Origin: Stictocephala bisonia
Taxonomy: Eukaryota; Arthropoda; Insecta; Hemiptera; Membracidae
Direction: 5' to 3'
Length of the DNA: 64,000 nt
Assembly (NCBI GenBank): GCA_035578905.1
Contig: JAQJVL010000254.1
Span: 210,001 to 274,000 of the forward strand
A model generated the notes under the pieces. That model was not told the origin of the DNA, did not search any database, and saw only the letters and a program-made list of their open reading frames with translations. Within the stretch, counting starts at the first letter, position 1. Each line of letters starts with the position of its first letter. Made by a program: the position numbers and the translations under genes. Shown one piece after another: positions 24,632 through 35,462 of the stretch.

Positions 24632-26107
24632 ATACCACTGTACGTGTATGAGTGGGCGGGTGGGTCAATACCACTGTATGTGTATGGGTGGGTGGGTTAA
24701 TACCACTGTACGTGTATGGATGGGTGGGTTGGTTAATACCGTTGTACGTGTATAGGTGGGCGGGTGGGTCAATACCACTGTACGTGTATGGGTGGGCGAG
24801 TGGGTCAATACCACTGTACGTGTATGGGTGGGTGGGTGGGTTAATACCACTGTACGTGTATGGGTGGGCGGGCGGGTTAATACCACTGTACGTGTATGGG
24901 TAGGCGGGTGGGTTAATAACACTGTACGTGTATGGGTGGGCGGGTGGGTCAATACCACTGTACGTGAATGAGTGGGTGGGTGGGTTAATACCACTGTACG
25001 TGTATGAGTGGGCGGGTGGGTCAATACCACTGTACGTTTATAGGTGGGCAGGTGGATTAATACCACTGTACTTGTATAGGTGGGCGGGTGGGTCAATACC
25101 ACTGTACGTGTATGGGCGGACGGGCGCGTCAATACCACTGTACGTGAATGGATGGGCGGTGGGTCAATACCACTGTACGTGTATGGGTGGGCGGGTGGGT
25201 CAATACCACTGTACGTGAATGGATGGGCGGGTGGGTCAATACATCTCTACGTTTATGGGTGGGTTAATACCACTGTACGTGAATGGGTGGGTGGGTAGGT
25301 CAATACCATTGGATGTGTATGGGCGGGTGGGTGGGTCAATACCACTGTACGTGAATGGGTGTTCGGGTATACTACTGTACGTGTATGGGTAGGCGGGTGG
25401 GTCAATACCACTGTACGTGTATGGGTGGGCGGGTGGGTCCATACCACTCTACGTGTATGGGTGGACGGGTGGGTCAATACCACTGTACGTGTATGGGTGG
25501 GTGAGTGGGTCAATACCACTCTACGTGAATGGATGGGCGGGTGGTTCAATACCTCTGTACGTGTATGGGTGGGTGGGTGGGTCAATTCCACTGTACGTGT
25601 ATGGGTGGGTGGGTGGGTCAACACCACTGTACTTGTATGGGTGGGCGGTTGGGTCAATACCACTGTACGTGAATAGATGGGTGGGTGGGTCAATACCACT
25701 GTACGTGAATGGGTGGGCGGGTGGGTCAATACCACTGTATGTGTATGGGCGGGCGGGTGGGTCAATACCACTGTACGTGAATGGGTGTACGGGTATAACG
25801 CTGTACGTGTATGGGTGGGTGGGTGGGTCAATACCACTGTACGTGTATGGGTGGGCGGCTGGGTCAATACCATTGTACATGAATGGGTGTTCGGGTGGGT
25901 CTATACCACTGTACGTGTATGGGTGGGCGGGTGGGTCAATAACACTGAACGTGAATGGATGTTCGGGTAGGTCAATACCTCTACGTGTATGGGTGGGCGG
26001 GTGGGTCTATACCACTGTACGTGAATGGGTGGGTGGGTGGGTCAATACCACTGTATGTGTATGGGTGGGCGGGTGGGTCAATACGTCTGTACGTGTATGG
26101 GTGGGTC
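24632..26107 (+). repeat. G-rich 36-bp tandem array, about 40 copies
   Basis: Units of about 36 bp: CCACTGTACGTGTATGGGTG followed by GGCGGGTGGGTCAATA. Most contain GGGTGGGCGGGTGGG, four G-triplets with single-base loops, a pattern expected to form stable parallel quadruplexes on the plus strand. Units vary by point changes (GTGAATG, GTTCGGG, ACGGGT) and by 4-12 bp length differences that shift phase. Multiple long frames on both strands follow from the period and are not genes. Sister copies occur at 39852-39957 and about 52836-52885. Confidence 0.95.
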
Positions 26108-26341
26108 TTAATTTTTTAAAGCGTTGTTATACTGAACATAATTAAATTGTTTGTACCAGGTGAAAATATTCTATTGCTGATTTATCTCCACCAAGATACG
26201 TTTCAACGTGTATAACGTTGTTTCGAGACAAAATATTTTTGAAATGTTGTTATTAAAATAATTTTAGTCTTCTTACAATCTAGGGCCTATGTGCATCAGT
26301 GAGGCATACTCTTTCCTATTTAGAGACAGTTGTGGTAAAAT
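26108..26341. other. A-specific filler after the G-rich array
   Basis: About 230 bp not present at the corresponding place in copy B. Nothing recognised in it. Confidence 0.55.
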
Positions 26342-26635
26342 CTATAATACACACTTGATAAAACAAGTTTTTACCTCACTGATTCTATTTATGCTGGCTA
26401 ATATCTCCGTAAAAGAGCGTAGTGGGCACTCTGTAACTAGGTGATCCATTGTTTTGATATACTCTCCACAATCACATGACTGATCTACTGCAAATACCCT
26501 TTTATAATTCCAGTAGTTACATCTGCCCACGCCAGTTTGGAAGCGATCCAACATTGACCATTCCCTATGAGGGAGGTTCATCCCACCTACTGGTACTGTG
26601 CAGATGAAATTTCTCGCCCAATACTGCTGAGGCAT
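26342..26635 (-). pseudogene. Non-LTR retrotransposon C-terminal fragment, left arm
   Basis: A minus-strand frame of 97 codons with LPHREWSMLDRFQTGVGRC, then a Cys/His cluster C-x-C-G (CDCGEYIKTMDHLVTECPL), resembling the C-terminal zinc-binding region of RTE/X-element-like LINEs. The sequence knowledge supports the group; the exact family is not resolved. It is one half of an inverted pair with 26703-26957. No RT core is present in either half. Confidence 0.7.
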
Positions 26636-26702
26636 AGCGTGGAACAGTTTTTATGGACGAAATGATTTCTTTATTAACGATCCGTCAATACATGTAGGTG
26701 GG

Positions 26703-26957
26703 ATGATCCTTCCTCATAGGGAATGGTCAATGTTGGATCGCTTCCAAACTGGCGTGGGCAGATGTAACTACTGGAATTATAAAAGGGTATTTGCAGTAGA
26801 TCAGTCATGTGATTGTGGAGAGTATATCAAAACAATGGATCACCTAGTTACAGAGTGCCCACTACGCTCTTTTACGGAGATATTAGCCAACATAAATAGA
26901 ATCAGTGAGGTAAAAACTTGTTTTATTAAGTGTGTCTTAAATGGCTTGATGGATTAA
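26703..26957 (+). pseudogene. Non-LTR retrotransposon C-terminal fragment, right arm
   Basis: A plus-strand frame of 84 codons nearly identical to its inverted partner at 26342-26635 from LPHREWSMLDR to the last residues. It begins in the palindrome centre, so there is no natural start codon. The stop follows NGLMD. The near identity of the two halves in A contrasts with more differences between the halves in B. Confidence 0.7.
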
Positions 26958-27333
26958 ATCGTTTGCTAGCTGTAACTCGTTAAATGACTGTTTTCGGATC
27001 AATGTTCTTAAGAGGTTTTTTCTTCTTTATTTTTATCTTGTACAATGTATTGTGGAAGTAGGGAAGAGCTTTAAGAAGCGTCTTATATATTGATTTCTGA
27101 TTTATATCTAAAAGTTTCATGTATTTATTAAAATTCAGTAATTGTGCCCATATTCCTTAAAAAGGCCAGGTTTAAGAAATACATATTTTATTTCAATCTA
27201 CCTTTCAAGTTTTAACAGTTATTGTAGTTAAGCTACAAAGTACGAGTGTGATGTTGTATGCATGTTTGTATATCGTATGGTTTTTGGCAGCAACCATGGA
27301 ACCCAATGAAAATGAAATGAGAACAAAAATACC

Positions 27334-27522
27334 TCCTGCTAGCCTAGTGGTTAGCATTTCTGCTTCCAGTGCAGAAGGTCACGGGTTCAAATCCTAAGAG
27401 GTCCACTTAAATTAATTTAAAGTGTCAAAGAGGGGTGTCAAAGGGGTTTGGACCTTTGTCTCTCAACAATGCATGAATAAAATAATAAAAAATGCCACTG
27501 GCGTAGACAATAAAATAAAATA
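27334..27522 (+). mobile_element. tRNA-derived SINE in left arm (A)
   Basis: A clear RNA polymerase III promoter: A box TAGCCTAGTGG at 27340 and B box GGTTCAAATCC at 27384. Between them is an anticodon-like stem-loop TTCTGC-TTCCAGT-GCAGAA. The unrelated body follows and ends TGCCACTGGCGTAGACAATA plus an A/T-rich AAAATAAAAT tail. Total length is about 190 bp. It is part of the inverted arm, so its partner is 32706-32873. Confidence 0.85.
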
Positions 27523-27829
27523 AGAATACTCAAAAATTTTTATTTAATTCGTGTCAACTATTAAGATTATAAAATAAATCTAAACTAAGACAAAAATAAC
27601 AATAAAATTAAAAAGACAGAACGAGTAAACATCACACAACACAAATTTATTACAATATAAGCACAAAATGCAAAAATATATTACACTACAAGTACAAAAT
27701 TAAAAATATCTCCCTTCACACAGCTAAGTCCAAACCCCTCAAACATTCTGCAGCCTAATGGAATAGTTGGTCAGGCACTAAGGTGAAATTACGTCCTTTA
27801 AACCCTCCCCAAGATACAAGCCAAGATAG

Positions 27830-28062
27830 CTGCAGGGGGGGGGGGGTTTCGGAATCGTAGACGTCTTCGCACTGAAGCAGATCCTGCAGGATGGGTAAAC
27901 TGGTGGCCGACACGACCTTCTTATACTCTTAACAGAGCATCTTTACATAGTACTGGGAGCCATGGTAGTAGATTAGCCATGATAGTGCCACTAATTGATT
28001 GTTCTCATGGCCCTGTTCAACTGCGTAATAACATCGCTAACACGAGCATTTTGTATACATGA
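27830..28062 (+). pseudogene. Broken copy of the arm-conserved 91-codon frame
   Basis: Corresponds to the frames at 32217-32492, 40294-40569 and 46011-46286. Here the start region is replaced by a run of ten Gs and a stretch in the middle is missing (after LNRASL), breaking the frame. Its remaining codons (HSTGSHGS, AMIVPLIDCSHGP) are closer to the B right arm than to the matching B left arm. Confidence 0.5.
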
Positions 28063-30278
28063 AAAGTTCTGATGATTATGAATTTGAAATTATTTGTCAT
28101 GAGAAACAGTCAATGTCGTAGTGATGGTATTGCATAGGAACAATTTTGTAATATGCTATTTTTTATGTATATATAATAAACATGTGTATATAATGAGAAC
28201 ATATAATAATAGTGTATATAATAGTGTTTTCATTATATACACTATTCATGAATACATGAATAGTGCCGAATAGTGGTAACTTAGTCAACTTAAAATTTTT
28301 TCATACTTTCATAATACATTTTTGGGATGTTCAGTACCAATATTTAGTAGAAATTAGGTGTCGGAAACATAGAGTTAGTATCATTAGTGATACATTAGTA
28401 TAGACCGAGGCCGCCCATATACATCGCATCGCGGCAGTTATTATTAGGTTAGGTTAGCATAGCCTTTTGTAGAATGTTTTTACAAATTCTACTGACGATG
28501 TCAAAAGAACTTTTCATGGGATCCAATAAACATGAGGCTAGAATGTAACATCGTTAAACATTTGTTATCAAGATAAAATATGTTTCCTCACCGTACGCAA
28601 GTAACTATCTTACGTGACTATTTCTCATTAGGTGCATGTTTAGTAGTTGCCGCCATTAGATCCTCTCTGATAGAATTAGGTAACCAAACTCTGTCAGGAT
28701 ATATCACACCATAATTATTGGCACTTCAGCGTCAAAACTTTGGTCAAAACAAATGAACGTCACACAGTAAAAGTATACCTACTAAAGTTACACCTACCAT
28801 AATTACAAAATGTAAAACAATATTATTAATGATATATTTCGCAAAATCATAATTATCTTCCCCTGGCCAGAGGGGTTTGCAAAGGAATGTAATGTATCTG
28901 TTATATATGTACGAACTATGATATATAACTTCGTTGTATGAAGTTAAATATTATAATTTCTAAATACAAGCTAAAAATGTAATACAAATTAAAGCTCAAA
29001 ATATTTTATCTTCAATTTACATATAGATTTATGAATATCATAAAAAGGCTCAATTGCATGTAAAAAAAAAAAAAGCTTGAATAGTGAGTAAGATGAAATT
29101 ATAATAAATTATTACTAGCAGTTTTCACTTATGTTACAGAGTTCATCCACTAATTAATTATAAATACTACACCTTGCATCTTACAATGATTCTAGCAAAG
29201 ATGGTGTTGGGCTTATTTTGATTTATTTCCATAATATACATTGAAACTTACAACTTACTTAACAAAAAGTGTTCTTGAATTTGAAAAATAACTTATAATT
29301 AATGGAGCTACATGAGATATATTTTAAAGAGCGATTGATGAAACACATTTTTATGAAATTCAGTTTTTTCAAATGTTTAAGCTAGTTGTACTTTCATTTT
29401 TGGTTAAGTTTAATACCACGTGTGAATAAAAATAAAATCGTAACAGTAAAATAATATTCAAATCGTTTGTTATTCAATAGAAAGCACTTCATTATGTTAT
29501 GACAATATCTATACATATAGTTGATTAATTAAAAACAAGATTAGTCAATGATACAATATAATAATAATAAACAATTTAATAGTTTAGATAATCACAAAAA
29601 CTAATGTTAATGTACAGTCAAAAATAATAAAAAACTTTCTTTAATTATTTCTAGCTAAAAAACAATAAAATCGTCATATAAAAATGTCATAATATATCGA
29701 AATATTGGAACATTCCAGGGAATGCTGTGTTATTTGTGACATTGGAATGCAATTGTGATCCCAGCACGGGTCAGACATGATATTACACTTAGAGAGAACT
29801 GATATTGAGACCGAAAACAGCTGTAATTTTACCTTGTAGTGAGGCACTGTGTCTTTTATTCTCTTCCATTTACCCATAAAAGTCTATTAAATAGATCTGA
29901 GTTATGGACATTAGCTGAATAGGCATTAGTATGTAGAATTTGTTACTAATCAAAACTATGTTTATTTTATAGAAGATGTGATTTAATATTTTCCTAGTAT
30001 AGTTGATGTTCTCTTAAAAATGTAGTAGTGCAAAGACTCTTTGTTCATTTTATTACTTATTTATCACGTAATAAATATTTATGGTGATCTCTGGAGCATT
30101 GTACATTAGACCAAAATATGTGAAACCATAAAGTAATAAATTACTTTATATGAAGAAGTCAGTCTTCTTAAATTACTTTAAGAGCAGCGTCTTCATAAAG
30201 TAGACGGAAGGGTTCTGTACGTAAAGTTAAAAATAAAAGTGAATTTCATAAACAAGTGCAATATTTCTTATATATTTA

Positions 30279-31411
30279 TGGGGTGTCTTTTTTAAATGGG
30301 CTACCATATGTTAAATTTTGATCTTGGAAACCATAAATTTGACAAATAACTTTGAATGAGGAACCTACCTTGTTTTTAGCGACCATTAAAATAACATATT
30401 TCAAATAAAAAAACACAGCTGCCATTTTCCGATACGGTGGTCAACTTTGTTTATTCCTAAGCAAAACCCTGTATTTTATAGTTTTATTTAGATAGAAATT
30501 GTAATTTTATGACTTTATCCTTGGCAGTTTTTTATTATTTAGCTTGATAACGTAGTTATGAGAGATCAAAATGTTCATATTCCTTATGGAACTTACCATT
30601 GAGATAAACATTTTTGTAATACGCATTCAAAAAATGATATAATCTGCAAAAACTACAACATACATTTGGAAAGTGCATGCCTAACTATTATTTTTTTCAC
30701 GATTTAACATCACAGTGTATTAAATTATAACACGCAGAAATTGAAACAAATATGTTACTATTCTGTCATTCTGTGCCTACATAAATTGACGTTGGCATCA
30801 CTGTTACCATTATCAGCTGTTTAAGTCAACTTCCGGTATAGATCGACAGCTGTATTAGAAGTTGACATAAAACAGCTGATGAAGTTAACAGTTCTGCGAA
30901 TATAAATGTTTGTGTGACAAAATAGTAAGACATTTGTTTCAATTTCTTTGTGTTATAATTTAATACACAACGCTGTTTTATCATGAAAAGAGAATAGCTA
31001 GGCATGCATTTTCCAAATGTATGTTGTAATTTTTGCAAATTAGATGGTTTTTTTGAATGCTTACTAAAAACATTGTTATCTTAATGGTAAGTCCCTAAGG
31101 AATTTGAATATTTTGCGCTTTCATATCTACGTATTGAATCAAGCAACATATTGAAAAACTGCCGAGTGTAAAATAGTTTTAACATTACTATTCTATATAA
31201 AACAATAAAAAAATAGGGTGTTCCATAAGAGAAAAAAAAAAAAAACAAAGATGACCACCATGTTAAAAAATAACGGCAGTTTTTTTTTTTAATTTGGAAT
31301 ATGTATTGTTAACGGTCGCTAAAAACGAGGTACGGTTCGACATTTAAATTTAATTATCAGACTTATGATTTCCAAGAATACAATGATGGCTCATTTAAAA
31401 AAGACACCCTG
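30279..31411. mobile_element. Palindromic element inside copy A of the 5.8-kb element
   Basis: Same family as 3670-4762. It starts TGGGGTGTCTTTTTTAAATG and ends in the complement CATTTAAAAAAGACACCCTG. It has arms of about 0.55 kb and a centre with CAGCTGTTTAAGTCAAC and GTTGACATAAAACAGCTG. The flanks (TTTA and TGTA) no longer match perfectly. Non-coding. Present at the same place in copy B, so it was inserted before the duplication. Confidence 0.85.
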
Positions 31412-32097
31412 TGTAACAAATTACATAAATTCTCATTTACATTTATAAGCTAGAGAAAAAATGAGGCTTTTTATTTATATAATATTGTATATTATATTTA
31501 ATTATGTAAAACTGCACAATTAATTAGTCACCTTCAATTCTTTTCATATTTTTATATGATGATAAGGTAGTCCTCACATTTAGTAAGAAAAATGAAAATC
31601 AAGTGTCGGAAAGCCATCGTTCACGTTGCAAAGCGATAAGAAGGTTTAATGTCCACGTGCTATCACTGAAATTTCGGAGATATCACGCTGCAGCAGTTAC
31701 GGTTAGTTTAGGTTATTGTACTGTAGAACGAACCTGTATTAACGATAGTGAACCACTTTTCAGTCACTAGAATTTGTAAAAACATTCTACATAAGGCTAT
31801 GCTAACCTAACCTATAACTGCCGCGGCGTGATGTAAGTTATATGGGCGGCCTGGATGTACACTAAGGTATCACTAATGATACTAACTCTATGTTTCCGAC
31901 ACCTAAATTTACTAAATATTGGTACTGAGCATCCAAAAATTTATTATGAAAGTATGAACAGATTTTAAGTTGACTCAGTAATAGTGCAGAATTTCCACTA
32001 TTCTGCACTACTCATGTATTCATGAATAGTGTATATAATGAAAACACTATTATATACACTAAAATTATATGTTCTCATTATATACACATGTTTATTA

Positions 32098-32099
32098 TA
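32098..32099. other. Empty mariner target site
   Basis: The TA at this point in copy A corresponds exactly to the TA duplicated around the mariner element in copy B (44550-44551 and 45892-45893). Removing the element and one TA from B gives the sequence GTTTATTATATATACATAAA seen here. Confidence 0.9.
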
Positions 32100-32216
32100 T
32101 ATACATAAAAAATAGCATATTACAACATTGTTCCAATGCAATACCATCACTACAACATTGACTGTTTCTCATGACAAATAATTTCATATTTTAGTATTCA
32201 TAATCATCAGAACTTT

Positions 32217-32492
32217 TCACACATACAAAATGCTCGTGTTAGCGATGTTATTACGCAGTTGAACAGGGCCATGAGAACAATCAATTAGTGGCACTCTCAT
32301 GGCTGCTCCACTACCATGGCTCCTAGTACTATTCAGTATAGCTCCTCCTGAGATTCGTCGTAAAGATGCATTGTTAAGAGTATAAGAAGATCGTGTCAGC
32401 CACCAATTTACCCATCGTGCAGAATCTGCTTCAGGGCGAAGACGTCTACGATCCCGAAAACCTCCCCTACAGCTGGCTCGTACCTTCACCAC
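32217..32492 (-). CDS. Conserved 91-codon frame in right arm (A), function unknown
   Basis: An open minus-strand frame from a Met to a stop, in a segment visibly richer in GC than the rest of the element. The product begins MVKVRASCRGGFRDRRRL and contains SHGSG and PLIDCSHGPVQLRNN. No domain, signal peptide or membrane segment is recognised, and the basic N-terminal third is arginine-rich. Equivalent frames are open at 40294-40569 and 46011-46286, with many amino-acid differences, and broken at 27830-28062. It may be a relic of an element-encoded protein, or an open frame preserved by chance in recent copies. Low confidence that it is expressed. Confidence 0.25.
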   Translation of the reverse strand: MVKVRASCRGGFRDRRRLRPEADSARWVNWWLTRSSYTLNNASLRRISGGAILNSTRSHGSGAAMRVPLIDCSHGPVQLRNNIANTSILYV

Positions 32493-32705
32493 ACTACATC
32501 TTGGATTGTATCTTGGGGAGGGTTTAAAGGACGTAATTTCACCTTAGAGCCTGACCAACTATTCCATTAGGCTGTAGAATGGTTGAAGGGTTTGAACTTA
32601 GCTGTGTGAAGGGGGATATTTTAAATTGTATTGTTATTTTTGTCTTAGTTTAGAGTAATTTTATAATCTAAATAGTTTACAAGAATACTGATTTTTGAGT
32701 ATTCT

Positions 32706-32873
32706 TATTTTATTTTATTGTCTACGCCAGTGGCATTTTTTATTATTATATTCATACGTTGTTGAGTGACCCCTTTGACACTTTAATTTAATTTAAGTGG
32801 ACCTCTTAGTATTTGAAACCGTGACCTTCTGCACTGGAAGCAGAAGTGCTAACCAGTAGGCTAGCAAGAGGCC
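32706..32873 (-). mobile_element. tRNA-derived SINE in right arm (A)
   Basis: Inverted partner of the SINE at 27334-27522, with the CTAGCCTACTGGTTAGC A-box region and stem-loop TTCTGC-TTCCAGT-GCAGAA. The B box has decayed to GTTTCAAATAC. The 3' end TGCCACTGGCGTAGACAATA is kept. Confidence 0.8.
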
Positions 32874-32994
32874 TTTTTATTTTCATTTTATCTTCATTGG
32901 GTTTCATACGATATACATACATGCATACAACATCACATCCGTACTTTGTAGCTTAACTACAATAATTGTTATATACTTGATAGGTAGATTGAAA

Positions 32995-33642
32995 GAAGAG
33001 TTATGGGAAATAATTACTCTTGCCCAGCGTGGTATTGTGTTTGGGTTGGCCCTCTGTTTGTTTGCTAAGGAACCCAAGGCTTTATTGCTTTCCTGGGATT
33101 ACTTGCTTAAAGAAAATAAATAATTTTTTAACAATGAAAAGATTATTCAGTTGTTTCGTTTAGTTGTTCTAAATTTCAAAATCTAATTAACTTGTTAATA
33201 ATTACCACACGGAAGCCATATTATAAATAAGGATTTTTATGTACACAATACAACAGTTTTCATTATTGGGATATATATCACGGTTAAAGTAATGAATGAA
33301 AAGCTAACTGTACATATCCTTTTAATGTACTAAGAAAAGTAATTGGATTAGTAATAATTACTTCTTGAATAAATATAGTTTGATATATTGTATGCGGGAC
33401 CTCTTGTTCTATATTGAAAATAATGATTCACTGAACATAAATTTATGTTAGAAATGACAGGAAATTTGCTAAAACTGCACAATAAGGATTTATATTTGAG
33501 ACAATCACGACTGGCTTTAGATTTAATCGTAGGTTTTTAATTATGTATTACAGTGAATCATTAACAGTACACAACGAAGAGAGGTATTTAAGTAAAAAAT
33601 TTGTCACATAGTTTAAATATACCACATAAATATTAATAAATT
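32995..33642 (+). repeat. Flank duplicated in copy B
   Basis: Aligns with 46789-47440. Its first 100 bases also match the older copy at 13020-13130. Ends at the assembly gap. Confidence 0.85.
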
Positions 33643-34142
33643 NNNNNNNNNNNNNNNNNNNNNNNNNNNNNNNNNNNNNNNNNNNNNNNNNNNNNNNNNN
33701 NNNNNNNNNNNNNNNNNNNNNNNNNNNNNNNNNNNNNNNNNNNNNNNNNNNNNNNNNNNNNNNNNNNNNNNNNNNNNNNNNNNNNNNNNNNNNNNNNNNN
33801 NNNNNNNNNNNNNNNNNNNNNNNNNNNNNNNNNNNNNNNNNNNNNNNNNNNNNNNNNNNNNNNNNNNNNNNNNNNNNNNNNNNNNNNNNNNNNNNNNNNN
33901 NNNNNNNNNNNNNNNNNNNNNNNNNNNNNNNNNNNNNNNNNNNNNNNNNNNNNNNNNNNNNNNNNNNNNNNNNNNNNNNNNNNNNNNNNNNNNNNNNNNN
34001 NNNNNNNNNNNNNNNNNNNNNNNNNNNNNNNNNNNNNNNNNNNNNNNNNNNNNNNNNNNNNNNNNNNNNNNNNNNNNNNNNNNNNNNNNNNNNNNNNNNN
34101 NNNNNNNNNNNNNNNNNNNNNNNNNNNNNNNNNNNNNNNNNN
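33643..34142. other. Assembly gap (500 N)
   Basis: Exactly 500 Ns, a typical placeholder of unknown true size. It probably hides the rest of the 87-bp array of copy B and the true junction between A and B. Confidence 0.99.
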
Positions 34143-34513
34143 CATACGTATATTGGAGATATTTTTGTGATATCCAGTGCTATACTACATGCACCATGTT
34201 ATTATGTTGTTAATATAACAGTAATATTTACTACGTATATTGGAGATATTTTTGTGATATCCAGTGCTATACTACATGCACCGTGGTATTATGTTGTTAA
34301 TATAACAGTAATATTTACTACGTATATTGGAGATATGTTTGTGTTATCCAGTGCTATACTACATGAACCGTGTTACTATGTTGTTAATATAACAGTAATA
34401 TTCACTACGTATATTGGAGATATTTTTGTGATATCCAGAGCTATACTACATGAACCGTGTTATTATGCTGTTAATATAACAGTAATATTCACTACGTATA
34501 TTGGAGATATTTT
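34143..34513 (+). repeat. 87-bp array remnant, about 4 copies (B)
   Basis: Four and a bit units of the array seen at 16870-19396, starting at the gap edge. Copy-specific changes include CATGAACCGTG for CATGCACCGTG in the last two units. Confidence 0.93.
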
Positions 34514-35462
34514 TAGCATTAATTGTTGACAATTATTTTCAAAGACACGCTAAAGTTTTCATGAAGTGTCTAGTGTTAATGATTATTCTTCTGAAAATAA
34601 GTTTGTAATCAATTTTAAAGATTGCCGAACCTTTTTGTCGGGGAGGAAATTGTCTGTTTATTTTGTAGAAGAATCATCTGAATTATTTATATATAAGTCA
34701 TACAAACCCTTCTATGATGCAGAGAAATTATTTTTCGAAAATTATTAATAACTGTACATAATATATTATAGTGTTCTATTGAGTATTCTGCTGGAGTAGA
34801 TTTAAAAGTGAGTTTACATTTTTTTACTTACTCAAATAACTTAAACTTTAAATCAAAACTAAAAGATTTATCTGGCATAGGGGCACATACTATTGAAAGA
34901 AAACTAGAACCACATCACAACCACTACTAAATATTCCATTCCCACTTCAGGTTTAAATTATTATGATGATAAATAATTGGTGCTACAACACTAATTAAGT
35001 GTCAAAGTAGTAATCCCACGTAAAGTTGTAAATAGTCTACAGTGACTACACATAAATAAATATGTATTTCCTGCTACTTGAAGTACATATACAGACTTTC
35101 GTCTATTTACTACTCAACAGATATATGACTGATATTTATTATTTACCTCTTTATATTTATATTATTATACCTTAAGAAAAAATGAATCATTTTTAACTTC
35201 TCAAAATGAATTAAACTAACTTTATATCTAATTTGTAATTATTCAAAAAATAATGAACGAGCTGTTTAATGTTACACACCATATTACATTTTTAAAGATA
35301 TACTTCCTTATTTACAAACATCTTATTTCTAAAACGATTGCCAATAACATACTTCCGGTATAAAAATACTAAAGTACAACAAGAAGTTTCTTGTTTGAGT
35401 TAAATACATAAATTATTCGTTTTCCGAGGAGGTGTGAACAGTGTACGTCGATAATCAATGAC
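34514..35462 (+). repeat. Spacer duplicated from copy A
   Basis: Aligns with 19397-20327. No gene: a 60-codon frame at 34566-34748 is disrupted in A. Confidence 0.85.

Larger units (their letters stand above)
24365..27195. repeat. Retrotransposon-derived palindrome, split by a minisatellite
   Basis: The outer arms 24365-24612 and 26945-27195 are complementary, sharing TTTCTTAAACCTGGCC, AACGAGTTACAGCTAGCAAA and their complements. The inner arms 26342-26625 and 26695-26960 are also complementary. The centre is near 26650. Copy B (38545-39668) has the same palindrome as one continuous 1.1-kb structure. In A the left arm is therefore interrupted by extra DNA from about 24626 to 26340, mostly the 36-bp array. 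Confidence 0.85.
27191..32994. mobile_element. 5.8-kb element with 1.25-kb inverted arms, copy A
   Basis: The left arm 27191-28490 is complementary to the right arm 31755-32994, starting with TTCAATCTACC outside and ending near GTAGAATGTTTTTACAAATT inside. The arms contain, from outside in: a SINE, a GC-richer segment with a conserved 91-codon frame on the arm's inward strand, a hairpin around CACTATTCATGAATACATGA, and TTAGGTTAGG-type sequence. The 3.3-kb centre is single-copy except for a palindromic element at 30279-31411. No transposase is recognisable, so it may be a foldback-type composite or a product of inverted duplication. It is repeated at 39665-46788. Confidence 0.82.
16870..33642 (+). 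repeat. Mosaic unit, copy A of a large direct duplication
   Basis: Copy A spans the 87-bp, 25-bp, 42-bp and 30-bp arrays, their unique spacers, a retrotransposon-derived palindrome and the 5.8-kb inverted-arm element. It is followed to the gap by sequence identical in order to 46789-47440. Spacers such as 19397-20327 and 21956-23045 align base for base with 34514-35460 and 36352-37460, apart from scattered substitutions and small indels. Differences specific to A are the large 42-bp array, the TA microsatellite and the G-rich 36-bp array. The duplicate follows in direct orientation. Confidence 0.9.

Noticed and set aside
24652..26145. Many overlapping frames in the G-rich array
   Set aside because: 36-bp period; both strands and several frames are open, with no consistent start or domain.
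27340..27400. Functional tRNA gene
   Set aside because: A and B boxes and an anticodon stem-loop are visible, but no acceptor stem pairs across the ends, and a SINE body follows.
29674..29877. 67-codon minus frame, also open at 42139-42342
   Set aside because: Identity of recent duplicates explains it; the older relative at 11515-11700 has stops.
33633..34145. 170-codon frame
   Set aside because: It consists of the N gap.
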